Positions 16,748 through 24,480 of a DNA stretch of 64,000 bases are shown one piece after another. Within the stretch, counting starts at the first letter, position 1, and each line of letters starts with the position of its first letter. Origin of the DNA: Salinibacillus aidingensis (GTDB lineage: Bacteria; Bacillota; Bacilli; Bacillales; Alkalibacillaceae); the NCBI RefSeq assembly GCF_039522525.1, contig NZ_BAAADO010000007.1, forward strand, positions 1-64,000, in the 5' to 3' direction. A model generated the notes under the pieces. It was not told the DNA's origin, ran no database searches, and worked only from the letters and a program-made list of their open reading frames with translations. Made by a program: the position numbers and the translations under genes.

Positions 16748-17545
16748 ATGAAGCAGGAAGATGCTGTTAAGGCCATTTCACATAGTTTAATGAAGGATAA
16801 ACTTGTAAAGGCAATCTTCTTAAAAGGCTCAATGGGAAGAGGGGAATATGATGAATATTCGGATGTTGACCTTTACTGCTTGGTAGACGAAGAAGATGAA
16901 GAGAAATTTTTGACACAACGATTAATGCATTTAGAGTCTTATAGAAAGATATTGTTTTATGAAGATTTTTTTATCATTGCACCTCAAATAATAGCAGTTT
17001 TTGACAATCTCCTTCATGTAGATTTATTTACTGTTACAGAAAAGAGTTTCAAAGAAAAGGATTTTTTCCATGTGTTATATGATCCAGAAGGAAGACTAAC
17101 TAAATTTCAATCCACTCAAAATTTGCTTCTTTCCGTAGAGGAGTTTAGTGGTTGTGCTTATGATGTTGCTTGGTATCTATTTCAATATAATAAGGCAAAA
17201 CAAAGGAGAAATGACTTATGGGCTGTGGAGATGTTGCAACACGTTATGGTCAACCTATCTAAAGTGTTGTTACATAGATATAGACCTGAAAAAGCTCAAT
17301 TAGGATTAAAAAGTCTTGAATCACAATTACCTCCTATTCAGCTGGATAAAGTACAAACAATTTTCATGTATATAACACCTAATTCTCATAAAAAGGCGGT
17401 ATATTACTTAATTAACTTATTGAGTAATGAAATCGATTGGATAGAATCCAAGGTGGAAAAGAATTCCCAAGCAGTTCCATTTATAAGAATGATGATAACC
17501 CTGTTAAACCAGCAAAAGAGGGAAGGAAAAGGCAGTAAGGTTTAA
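16748..17545 (+). CDS. Nucleotidyltransferase, Lnu(B)/AadK-like
   Basis: A 265-residue protein with a Pol-beta type nucleotidyltransferase domain. The core GSMGRGEYDEYSDVDLYCLV (27-46) carries GS and the DxD metal ligands, and a third acidic residue is in LLHVDLF. Size and layout resemble lincosamide nucleotidyltransferase Lnu(B) and streptomycin adenylyltransferases, which inactivate a drug by adding AMP; the actual substrate cannot be read from sequence. Two ATGs are in tandem; GGAGGG is two bases from the first and five from the second (16748), so I chose the second. It opens the second cargo block. Confidence 0.65.
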   Translation: MKQEDAVKAISHSLMKDKLVKAIFLKGSMGRGEYDEYSDVDLYCLVDEEDEEKFLTQRLMHLESYRKILFYEDFFIIAPQIIAVFDNLLHVDLFTVTEKSFKEKDFFHVLYDPEGRLTKFQSTQNLLLSVEEFSGCAYDVAWYLFQYNKAKQRRNDLWAVEMLQHVMVNLSKVLLHRYRPEKAQLGLKSLESQLPPIQLDKVQTIFMYITPNSHKKAVYYLINLLSNEIDWIESKVEKNSQAVPFIRMMITLLNQQKREGKGSKV

Positions 17546-17693
17546 GTTAGAGAAAGCAAAGTAATGTAAGAAATAAACTTTATCAGACCGCTATGTTAGT
17601 ATAAGACCTATAATTTGTGTATGGATACTTATACAATGGAGTAGGTAATTAGTTCATTCTATTAACCTAATATTCAAAATGGGAGGCGTAAAA

Positions 17694-18707
17694 TTGATCC
17701 AATATCCATTCTTAGAAAAAGGTATGACTATAGGAGTAACTGCACCATCATCAGGAGTGCCAAGTGAATTACATGAATTGCTACATTCAGCGTTTAAAAG
17801 TATGGAAAAGAAGGGTTTCCACATTGAATGTGGTGACACACCTTGGACTCAGGATAAGGCAAAGTCTGCATCTGCAAAAAAACGAGCAGAAGAATTTAAT
17901 GATATGATGTTTAACGAAGATATTAACATTATTATTCCTCCCTGGGGTGGAGAACTACTTATTGAAACGCTTGAATATATCGACTTTAAAAAAATACAGA
18001 ACAAATGGGTCTTGGGCTATTCTGACATTAGTTTACTATTGTTAGCTATTACCTTAAATACAGGTATAGCTACTGCTCATGGAACAAATTTAGTAGATTT
18101 AAGAGGGGATTATTCTGATGGTACGACTGCAATGTGGCAATCTGTTTTATCTACCCAAAAAGGCGAATCAATTCTACAACGTTCATCAGAAAAATATCAA
18201 AAAGAATGGCAATTTGATAAACCCACTCCTCATATTTTCAATCTAACAGAGAATACTTACTGGAAGTCAACTGCAAATCATAAAGTTAAGGTTCGAGGAA
18301 GATTACTTGGTGGATGTATTGATACGATAAGACATTTAATTGGTACACCATACGGGGATGTACAGCATTTTAAAAATAACTATATTGCAGGAGATTCAGT
18401 CATATGGTTTCTCGAAAATTGTGAGTTACCGACCACTGACTTACGTAGATCTCTAATACAAATGAAATTGGCTGGTTGGTTTAATAATTGTAATGGTATT
18501 ATGTTTGGAAGGAGTTCAGCTAATACACCTGTCAGAAATTATACAGTTGACGATGTTTATAAAGAGCTTTCTGACGAACTCCAAATTCCTATAATATACG
18601 ATATTGATTGTGGTCATGTACCACCACAAATTACTTTGATAAATGGAGCATTCGCTGAAATAGAAGTCGATAATGGAAAAGGTACTGTATTACAAACCTT
18701 TAACTAA
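17694..18707 (+). CDS. S66 peptidase, MccF/LD-carboxypeptidase-like
   Basis: A serine peptidase of family S66. Visible are TIGVTAPSSGVPSE at the N-terminus, PPWGGELLIE, the nucleophile Ser in GYSDIS, FLENCE with the catalytic Glu, and DIDCGHVPPQITL with the catalytic His. Family members are either LD-carboxypeptidases of peptidoglycan recycling or MccF-type immunity proteins that cut peptidyl-nucleotide (Trojan-horse) antibiotics. The GGELL loop and the neighbours favour the MccF side. TTG at 17694 has GGGAGG seven bases upstream; the in-frame ATG at 17679 has none. The protein is 337 residues. Confidence 0.8.
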   Translation: MIQYPFLEKGMTIGVTAPSSGVPSELHELLHSAFKSMEKKGFHIECGDTPWTQDKAKSASAKKRAEEFNDMMFNEDINIIIPPWGGELLIETLEYIDFKKIQNKWVLGYSDISLLLLAITLNTGIATAHGTNLVDLRGDYSDGTTAMWQSVLSTQKGESILQRSSEKYQKEWQFDKPTPHIFNLTENTYWKSTANHKVKVRGRLLGGCIDTIRHLIGTPYGDVQHFKNNYIAGDSVIWFLENCELPTTDLRRSLIQMKLAGWFNNCNGIMFGRSSANTPVRNYTVDDVYKELSDELQIPIIYDIDCGHVPPQITLINGAFAEIEVDNGKGTVLQTFN

Positions 18708-18877
18708 AAAAGAGTAACTCCCCTTTTCAACAAAATGGTGTCCTTCTATAAATCTGAATGGAGATTCAAGGGGAGTTGCAAGATAAAAAGAAAAAATGAT
18801 GCAGACAAATGATCTATTCGATTAAGAATTACAAAGAATGATGACCATTATAAACGTTTATGGAAGGTTTGATTGGT

Positions 18878-19438
18878 TTGCAGACGAATTTGTATTTTGT
18901 TAGACATGCTCATTCTACATATACGCCAGATGAGTTAGGAAGACCTTTGTCTGAATGTGGGTTTACTGATGCAAACACTGTAACTGATTTGCTTAAAAGA
19001 GAGGCTATTGATTATGTTTATTCAAGCCCATACAGACGTGCAGTTCAAACAGTTGAAGGGGTTGCAAAATACATAGATAAAGAGATTGAGTTAGTAGAGG
19101 GTTTCAAAGAACGCATCTTGGCGGAAAAGCCTGTAGAAGACTTTTCAGTAGCCATTACAAAGGTTTGGAAAGACTATGATTTTTCATGGAAAGGCGGAGA
19201 ATCGAATAGGGTTGCTCAAAAAAGAGGTATTCATGCTACTTTACAAGTATTAGAAAGCAATATAGGTAGGAATGTAGTAATCGGTACTCATGGTAATATT
19301 ATGGTGTTAATTATGAACTATTTCGATAATCAGTATGGATTTGATTTTTGGAAGAAACTCGAAATACCAGATATATATAAACTATCATTTAACGGAAAGA
19401 AAATGAAAGATGTTCAAAGAATTTGGAATAAATCCTAA
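18878..19438 (+). CDS. Histidine phosphatase family protein
   Basis: About 186 residues of the phosphoglycerate-mutase-like histidine phosphatase family. The catalytic RHA motif is in LYFVRHAHSTYTP, the second arginine in SSPYRRAVQT, and the second histidine in VVIGTHGNIM. Substrate unknown. The family includes small-molecule and nucleotide phosphatases. An ATG at 18860 is in frame; GGAAGG better fits the TTG at 18878. It lies in the second cargo block between the MccF-like and Nudix genes. Confidence 0.75.
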   Translation: MQTNLYFVRHAHSTYTPDELGRPLSECGFTDANTVTDLLKREAIDYVYSSPYRRAVQTVEGVAKYIDKEIELVEGFKERILAEKPVEDFSVAITKVWKDYDFSWKGGESNRVAQKRGIHATLQVLESNIGRNVVIGTHGNIMVLIMNYFDNQYGFDFWKKLEIPDIYKLSFNGKKMKDVQRIWNKS

Positions 19439-19531
19439 TGATGTTGTTCAGAAAACAAGAAGAAACATGACTTGGACATAAAAATTTGTTGAATAATTGG
19501 TTATATGAGTGATAGAAAGGGAGAGGTATAT

Positions 19532-20047
19532 TTGAAACTTAGGCAAATGGCGGTTGCGTTCTTATTTAACAAAAATCAAGATGTCTTATTTCTTCAAAAA
19601 AAACTTAATAACTCCTTTCTTCCTGGATTATTAGTTCCAATCGGCGGTCATATTGAAAAAGAAGAAATGAGTGATCCGAATAAAGCGTGTCAAAGGGAAA
19701 TCGAAGAGGAAACAGGATTAGTTGATACTGATATTAATAATTTGATGCTTAGGTATGTAGTCCTCAGAATAAAAGGCTATTCAGAAATTAGGATACAATA
19801 TGTTTATTTTGGAAATGTATTAGATGTCTATAAAGTAACTGAAAGCGAAGAAGGTCAATTATGTTGGAAAAACCTTAATGAAGTATTGTCTGATAACGTT
19901 ACAGAAACAACAAAGGAAGTAGTAAATCACTATGATGAAATTGGACAATTTTCAGACCAGGTGTATGTTGGCACAATGAAGTCTGATGATGGAACTCCTG
20001 AAATTACATGGGCTATTTTAGAAGATTGGGATAGACCTATTAAGTAA
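19532..20047 (+). CDS. Nudix hydrolase
   Basis: A 171-residue Nudix protein. The box is GGHIEKEEMSDPNKACQREI followed by EEETGL: the G...REIEEETG frame is intact, with a two-residue insertion between the first Glu and Arg relative to the canonical spacing. Nudix enzymes hydrolyse nucleoside diphosphates linked to another group. TTG at 19532 follows AAGGGAGAGG; the ATG at 19505 has no site. Its place beside a histidine phosphatase and an MccF-like peptidase suggests a set for nucleotide-type toxins or damaged nucleotides, which is inference. Confidence 0.8.
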   Translation: MKLRQMAVAFLFNKNQDVLFLQKKLNNSFLPGLLVPIGGHIEKEEMSDPNKACQREIEEETGLVDTDINNLMLRYVVLRIKGYSEIRIQYVYFGNVLDVYKVTESEEGQLCWKNLNEVLSDNVTETTKEVVNHYDEIGQFSDQVYVGTMKSDDGTPEITWAILEDWDRPIK

Positions 20048-20085
20048 TAGATTTGGTAAAGAAATAGAGTAAAAGGAGTAGGTAA

Positions 20086-20655
20086 ATGTCATTTAAACAT
20101 TGCTATTTCATTAATGAGTTGATGTCCGATTTTAATAAAATATGGTTTGTTGTAGGCGGTTGGGCAATTGACCTTCATATCGGTAAAGAAACAAGACTAC
20201 ATAAGGACATAGAGATATCAGTTTTCCGTAAAGACCAACTAAAATTAAAGGAATACCTACAAGAGTGGGAATTCCAAAAGGTCATTAAAGGTGAATTCCA
20301 TCCTTGGAAAAATGAATACCTGGAACTACCCATTCATGAAATACATGCTATAAATAAATTGAGCGGGGCAAAAATGGAAATCCTTCTAAATGAGACATGT
20401 GGTAATAAATGGATATTCAGAAGAGATATGAGGATTTCCTATCCAATTAAAGAATTATATAGATATTCAGTTCAAGGAATCCCGTATCTAAATCCTGAAA
20501 TTGTACTATTATATAAAGTTAGAAATACAAGAGAAAAAGATCATCAAGATTTCATGACAGTAAAAGACTATCTTAATGACCACCAGAGGAAATGGTTAAG
20601 TGAAGCAATACAGATCCACGAACCACAGCACGAATGGCTTAAATGTTTAGGTTGA
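20086..20655 (+). CDS. Nucleotidyltransferase, Lnu(A)/AadB-like
   Basis: A 189-residue protein with the short nucleotidyltransferase core WFVVGGWAIDLHIGKETRLH followed by KDIEI. The GGWAID ... RxHxDxE arrangement is the signature of lincosamide nucleotidyltransferase Lnu(A) and aminoglycoside 2''-adenylyltransferase. The C-terminal part (ILLYKVRNTREKDHQDF) is also typical. The drug, if any, is unknown. AAAGGAG is upstream of the ATG. It ends the run of transfer and hydrolase genes of cargo block two. Confidence 0.75.
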   Translation: MSFKHCYFINELMSDFNKIWFVVGGWAIDLHIGKETRLHKDIEISVFRKDQLKLKEYLQEWEFQKVIKGEFHPWKNEYLELPIHEIHAINKLSGAKMEILLNETCGNKWIFRRDMRISYPIKELYRYSVQGIPYLNPEIVLLYKVRNTREKDHQDFMTVKDYLNDHQRKWLSEAIQIHEPQHEWLKCLG

Positions 20656-20694
20656 GATTATTTCTCTTTAGGAGGTTTTCTTTACAGGGAATAA

Positions 20695-20778
20695 ATTCCA
20701 GGAAGAGAAAATTACCCTTCTGAGGGTCAATATTATTTCAATGTGGAAGATGTCGATGCACTATGAAACGCAATAGAT
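20695..20778 (+). pseudogene. Possible VOC-protein fragment
   Basis: A short frame reading IPGRENYPSEGQYYFNVEDV then DAL-stop-NAI. The phrase YYFNVEDVDAL resembles the C-terminal strand of vicinal-oxygen-chelate (bleomycin-resistance type) proteins. No start and only about 28 codons, so at best a decayed end. The rest of the 430-base gap up to 21085 holds a terminator and nothing else I recognise. Confidence 0.25.
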
Positions 20779-20941
20779 TAGGTTGTGTTCATGATGACTA
20801 AAAAAGTAACTAAAATAGTGCATTATTGACCAGTCTGGCAGGTTATTTTATGATGATAATATAAAATAAAACCTTGAAATTTAGGATGATAAACATGAAG
20901 TATCCATCGACCAACCTTCAAAAGTTCATAATAGTGAATTC

Positions 20942-20970
20942 AAACGCTCAGACAAAATGGGCGTTTTTTT
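20942..20970 (+). terminator. Intrinsic terminator
   Basis: Arms AAACGCTC and GGGCGTTT around an eight-base loop plus a T-run. It lies 290 bases after the nearest intact gene, so the gene it served may be lost. Confidence 0.65.
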
Positions 20971-21084
20971 AATGCAGTTAAAAAGTAAACAACATTAGGA
21001 TGTATCTGCGGGTAGAGGTGTAAATGGTGGAAAGAGTGATGAAAAGGAGATTATACATTTTCCTGAAAGGGTGGGGGGTAGAGC

Positions 21085-21381
21085 ATGAGTGATGCAAAAA
21101 ATCTGTCTAAAAATGAAATAGTTATTAGAATGTTTGTGAATGCATATACCGAAGATGAAATAGCCAATGTTACTGGACACAGCATAGAACAAGTACAACA
21201 GCAATTGTCTTATTTTCAAACTGGAGAAATAACAAGAAGTTTTGATATAGCTTCAAACATGCTTCGAAAAGGATTCGAAAAAGAAGTTATATCTGAAATT
21301 ACGGAGCTTGAAGTAAAGTTAATAAACGAATTAAGACATGAAATGATCAGAAGAGGAGATTTTCCTGAAGAGAGAAAATAA
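21085..21381 (+). CDS. Hypothetical protein with HTH-like N-terminus
   Basis: Ninety-eight residues, not recognised as a named family. Residues 8-40 (NEIVIRMFVNAYTEDEIANV then TGHSIEQVQQQL) look like a helix-turn-helix. The second half is helical and charged, and an SEITELEV repeat-like phrase echoes the first. AAAGGGTGGGGGG precedes the ATG. It sits 62 bases before the HNH-like gene, so both may be one transcript. Confidence 0.5.
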   Translation: MSDAKNLSKNEIVIRMFVNAYTEDEIANVTGHSIEQVQQQLSYFQTGEITRSFDIASNMLRKGFEKEVISEITELEVKLINELRHEMIRRGDFPEERK

Positions 21382-21443
21382 ATGAGCTGGAAAAGTAAAG
21401 GTGATTACGGAGATTAGGTAATACTTAGAAAGGGTCGTGGACT

Positions 21444-22043
21444 ATGAGTAATAAACAGGACTTCGAGGGGATTACTAAAGAAGCAAAACAGGAGATTTGG
21501 AAAATTATTATTAGTTTGCTTACAAAGAAGGTTGATATCGATACAATTTTTTCTGTTCTAACATTCAATAGAGAAGAATTGGAAGATGTAAAGAGGACAA
21601 TGCAAGAATCAAAATTCCCTTTGTTAGCAATGAATCCTTTAAACTTAATTTCTTCTTGTTATGCGTGTAATAAAGCCCAAGAGGGTAAAGGTGATCGAGT
21701 TTCAAATCCTCCTATAGTAACTCCATACAACGAGATGATTGGTGGAAATTTTGAATTTAAGATTAATTTTGAGGATGAATTTATAACATTGCAAAATAAT
21801 GGAGGAAAGGCACATGAGAACTATATAAAACTACTAAAACTTGATTCACGATATGCAGATCCATTTATTTTTAGTAATGTTGATGATAGGGCAAAAAGTT
21901 TATTTGAATCTTTATCTAATTATGGTTCTCCATCTAAACAGAGTATATTTTCATATATTGATCAAAGAGAGAAAAGAGAAAATTTATCTTTTGCTTTGAG
22001 GTCTGCTATAAGTAAATACCCTCAATTTGATAAATATAAGTAA
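21444..22043 (+). CDS. HNH-like protein lacking the first half-motif
   Basis: A 199-residue protein. Residues 57-85 (FPLLAMNPLNLISSCYACNK then AQEGKGD) match the second half of the HNH endonuclease unit usually written FPELSINPYNLVPSCxxCN, including one CxxC. The preceding CxxC-DHYLPK half with the catalytic His is missing. In its place is an N-terminal segment (KVDIDTIFSVLTFNREELED) with the helix-turn-helix look of the upstream ORF. So it is either a chimera or a decayed nuclease. Nuclease activity is doubtful without the histidine. Confidence 0.5.
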   Translation: MSNKQDFEGITKEAKQEIWKIIISLLTKKVDIDTIFSVLTFNREELEDVKRTMQESKFPLLAMNPLNLISSCYACNKAQEGKGDRVSNPPIVTPYNEMIGGNFEFKINFEDEFITLQNNGGKAHENYIKLLKLDSRYADPFIFSNVDDRAKSLFESLSNYGSPSKQSIFSYIDQREKRENLSFALRSAISKYPQFDKYK

Positions 22044-22144
22044 TCGTTTGGGGTTAATTCTATTTCTGTGTATGGTCTTACGAAGAACGGTTCTTATGGT
22101 AACGGTAGAAGAGTAGTCGAATTATTAAAGAGAGGGAAATTTGT

Positions 22145-22675
22145 ATGTTTGAAACTATTGATTATTTGAGATTTGGCAATCAAAAACAGAAAAATGCTTA
22201 TAATGCTATTAACAGTTTAGGGATAATGGAGAGTTTATCTGAATTCAATCCTATCCTATGTGGAACGTTACCCATTGGAATTGATATAGAGGGGTCAGAT
22301 TTAGATATTATTATGGAGGTTTTCGATCCCAATAAGTTTGAGAAAAAGGTGAAATTGTTATTTTCAAATAAGGAAAAATTTATATTTAAGAAGACTGTGA
22401 TTAGGAATTTCTCCGTAGTAAAAGCAAATTTCATGTATGGTGGATTCGAATTTGAGTTATTTGGTCAACCGCAATCTGTCAAAGAACAATATGCTTATTT
22501 ACATATGGTAATTGAAAACTTCATAATATCCAATCATCCGTCTGTACAAGAAGAGGTAATATTATTAAAAAAACAAGGATATAAGACAGAGCCTGCTTTT
22601 TGTAAAGTTTTAGGGTTAAAAGGAGACGCTTATGAGACACTTATAGATTTTGGGAAAAAGAATAGGATTGTTTGA
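22145..22675 (+). CDS. DUF4269 nucleotidyltransferase-like protein
   Basis: A 176-residue protein of the DUF4269 family. The signature NPILCGTLPIGIDIEGSDLD then IIMEV holds the nucleotidyltransferase GS/DxD-like core, and FELFGQPQSVKEQYAYLHM is the typical second half. Biochemical role unknown; the fold suggests transfer of a nucleotide to a small molecule. GAGAGGG is upstream of the ATG. It is the last cargo gene before end module 2. Confidence 0.8.
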   Translation: MFETIDYLRFGNQKQKNAYNAINSLGIMESLSEFNPILCGTLPIGIDIEGSDLDIIMEVFDPNKFEKKVKLLFSNKEKFIFKKTVIRNFSVVKANFMYGGFEFELFGQPQSVKEQYAYLHMVIENFIISNHPSVQEEVILLKKQGYKTEPAFCKVLGLKGDAYETLIDFGKKNRIV

Positions 22676-22778
22676 TTTACTTATGGAAATGTAAAGAAGA
22701 AATTGATTTGTTCAGTATTATGAAAAAAGAGTATGTCTATGTAATTAGAATTTGCTCTTAAACCCTTAATATCTATTA

Positions 22779-23280
22779 TGTCTCCCTGTAACTCTCCCTT
22801 TCAAAGATGTAACTCTTCTTACAAGATGTAAGTAAGTTTTACAAAGAAGGGAAAGCGGAGGCACTTATGTATCGGTTCTTATGTATCACTCTAATCAGAA
22901 TCCGGGAGCGTACCGTTGGTACGCCTTCTCTGTTCTTTTTTTAATGGGTGAAAGCCTGGAAAGATAGATGACGTAAGGGATTAAAGCCATCCAAGCAGGA
23001 GAAAAAAGCGTGGGAAAACGCCAGAAAATCCCCCTGTTAATCCTTAAACCTTATCTCTATTACCTCCTTAATTTCTATTCTGTTTTGTAAAACCGAGTTC
23101 CATTTTTCAATATTTCATCGCATGATTTTCGCCTGATTTCTGTAAGAAATAGCGGTTTTCTTTGTAAAACTTAGTTAAATTGAAAGGCGAGGATTTAGAG
23201 GTGAAAAAGGGCGTGAGGGCAAGTGGGAGAAGGTGTTGCGGGGGAGGAAGGGGTTTGTAAAACTAAGTTTCAAGGGCACA
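22779..23280 (+). mobile_element. Tn7-like end module, copy 2
   Basis: About 500 bases, nearly identical to copy 1. It begins TGTCTCCCT, with tandem sites at 22787, 22808 and 22828, and ends GGGCACA. The minus-strand end reads TGTGCCCTT followed by GAAACTTAGTTTTACAAA. Spaced inverted sites lie at 23083, 23161 and 23254. Both ends thus have TGT, nine terminal bases, then a site. The close identity with copy 1 makes a 12.5-kb direct-repeat pair around the cargo, so loss by homologous recombination is possible. No clear 5-base target duplication was seen. Confidence 0.6.
22867..22944 (+). pseudogene. Frameshifted leader ORF in end module 2
   Basis: The same start and ribosome site as the ORF in module 1 (MYRFLCITLIRI), but an extra C near 22902 shifts the frame, giving RERTVGTPSLFFF. 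The hairpin and T-run that overlap it are kept. Confidence 0.5.
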
Positions 23281-23323
23281 GTTTTTTAGAACAGTTTAGT
23301 CCATTATAATATTTGCACCGTTT

Positions 23324-23362
23324 CATCCCTTTAGATATGCTTATTTAAAGGGATGTTTTTTT
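23324..23362 (+). terminator. Intrinsic terminator after the island
   Basis: Arms CATCCCTTTA and TAAAGGGATG plus T7. No intact gene lies between it and end module 2; it may have closed a transcript that entered from the island. Confidence 0.7.
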
Positions 23363-23549
23363 ATAAGTAATTTGTAAATAAGATCTGTTTATCCTCCGCC
23401 TTTTCAGTATATATATATGGACTGGGGAGTAATGGTATTTATTACAGCTCATGAATAGATGATAAGTAAAATTTAACCAAGGCAGACTGTGGCCACCTAT
23501 AATATTAAAAGCACTGGTGTTTGATAGGCACCTGTTTGGAGGTGGAAAA

Positions 23550-23954
23550 ATGATACCTGAAGATTGGAAAGAACTGATTAAAGAAACCCTGAAAGATCGC
23601 TTGCAGCCAGCATTTTTGATTGTGTTTGGTTCTTATGCCATGGACTCAGCCCATGATGATAGTGATCTTGATCTTGCCTACTATTCAAATCAAATCTCTA
23701 CTAGTTATGAACGATTTTTGCTGATGGAAGAGCTTGCAGAAAAATGTAATGTTAATGTGGATCTTGTAGATTTAAAAAATGTCGACACTGTCTTTGCTGC
23801 ACAAATATTTACAACCGGTGAACCCATTTATGTTGCTGATAAAAATGTATTCATTAAGGAACGAATGAAAACTCTTTCCATGTATGCGCGATTAAATGAA
23901 CAACGTGCAGAAATTATACAAGGAATTAGGGAAAGGGGGAATATTTTTGGTTAG
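23550..23954 (+). CDS. mntA: MntA-type antitoxin (nucleotidyltransferase)
   Basis: A 134-residue minimal nucleotidyltransferase. The motif GSYAMDSAHDDSDLD is the GSx10DxD signature of MntA. In the type VII MntA/HepT system the antitoxin AMPylates a tyrosine of the HepT RNase and so inactivates it. GGAGGTGG precedes the ATG at 23550; the longer frame from 23517 lacks a site. Its stop overlaps the hepT start by eight bases. It lies 270 bases beyond the island end and may be part of the accessory region. Confidence 0.85.
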   Translation: MIPEDWKELIKETLKDRLQPAFLIVFGSYAMDSAHDDSDLDLAYYSNQISTSYERFLLMEELAEKCNVNVDLVDLKNVDTVFAAQIFTTGEPIYVADKNVFIKERMKTLSMYARLNEQRAEIIQGIRERGNIFG

Positions 23955-24354
23955 TGACGTAGTATTAAATAAAGCGGAAACCATTGAAAGGTGTATAAAA
24001 CGTATACTCGATGTATACGGTGATAATCCGGACAATTTAAATGATTTTACGAAACAAGATAGTATCATTTTAAATATACAGCGCGCTTGTGAGGCAAGTA
24101 TTGATTTAGCTATGCATATGGTTAGTGAAAAGAGACTTGGATTGCCAAAGTCCAGTCGTGATGCATTTAAAATGTTAGAAGAAGAAAATATTATAGATAG
24201 AAAGTTATCGAAATCATTGAAGAGTATGGTAGGCTTTCGTAATATCGCAGTTCATGATTACCAGGCAATTAAACTTGATATTTTGCAGACAATTATTGAA
24301 AAGCACTTACATGATTTTAAGGATTATACGAGGATTATTTTAAGTTTAAAATAA
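23947..24354 (+). CDS. hepT: HepT-type toxin RNase (DUF86)
   Basis: A 135-residue HEPN-domain RNase. The RNIAVHDY string is the Rx4HxY active site, in which the tyrosine is the AMPylation target. TTG at 23947 has GGGAAAGGGGG upstream and overlaps the mntA stop; the frame can be extended to 23896, but this is unlikely. The pair is translationally coupled. Such modules stabilise mobile DNA or act in phage defence. Confidence 0.85.
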   Translation: MVSDVVLNKAETIERCIKRILDVYGDNPDNLNDFTKQDSIILNIQRACEASIDLAMHMVSEKRLGLPKSSRDAFKMLEEENIIDRKLSKSLKSMVGFRNIAVHDYQAIKLDILQTIIEKHLHDFKDYTRIILSLK

Positions 24355-24428
24355 ATTTACCCATCCAGCCTGGAAAACTGCTGCCTTATAAGTTTTCGCA
24401 TTTGATACCATGTGATTATTAAGTCCAA

Positions 24429-24473
24429 TAAAAAAGGAACCGGAGAAAATCATTCCTCTCCGGTTCCTTTTTT
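24429..24473. terminator. Bidirectional terminator
   Basis: Long arms AAAAAAGGAACCGGAGA and TCTCCGGTTCCTTTTTT, lying between the convergent hepT and betaine-binding genes and usable on both strands. Confidence 0.85.
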
Positions 24474-24480
24474 ACGTTTT

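Noticed and set aside
10283..23280. Integron-like cassette array with attC sites
   Set aside because: The repeats lack the attC core (GTTRRRY) layout, several genes lie between modules instead of one each, and there is no integrase; the Tn7-type end layout fits better.
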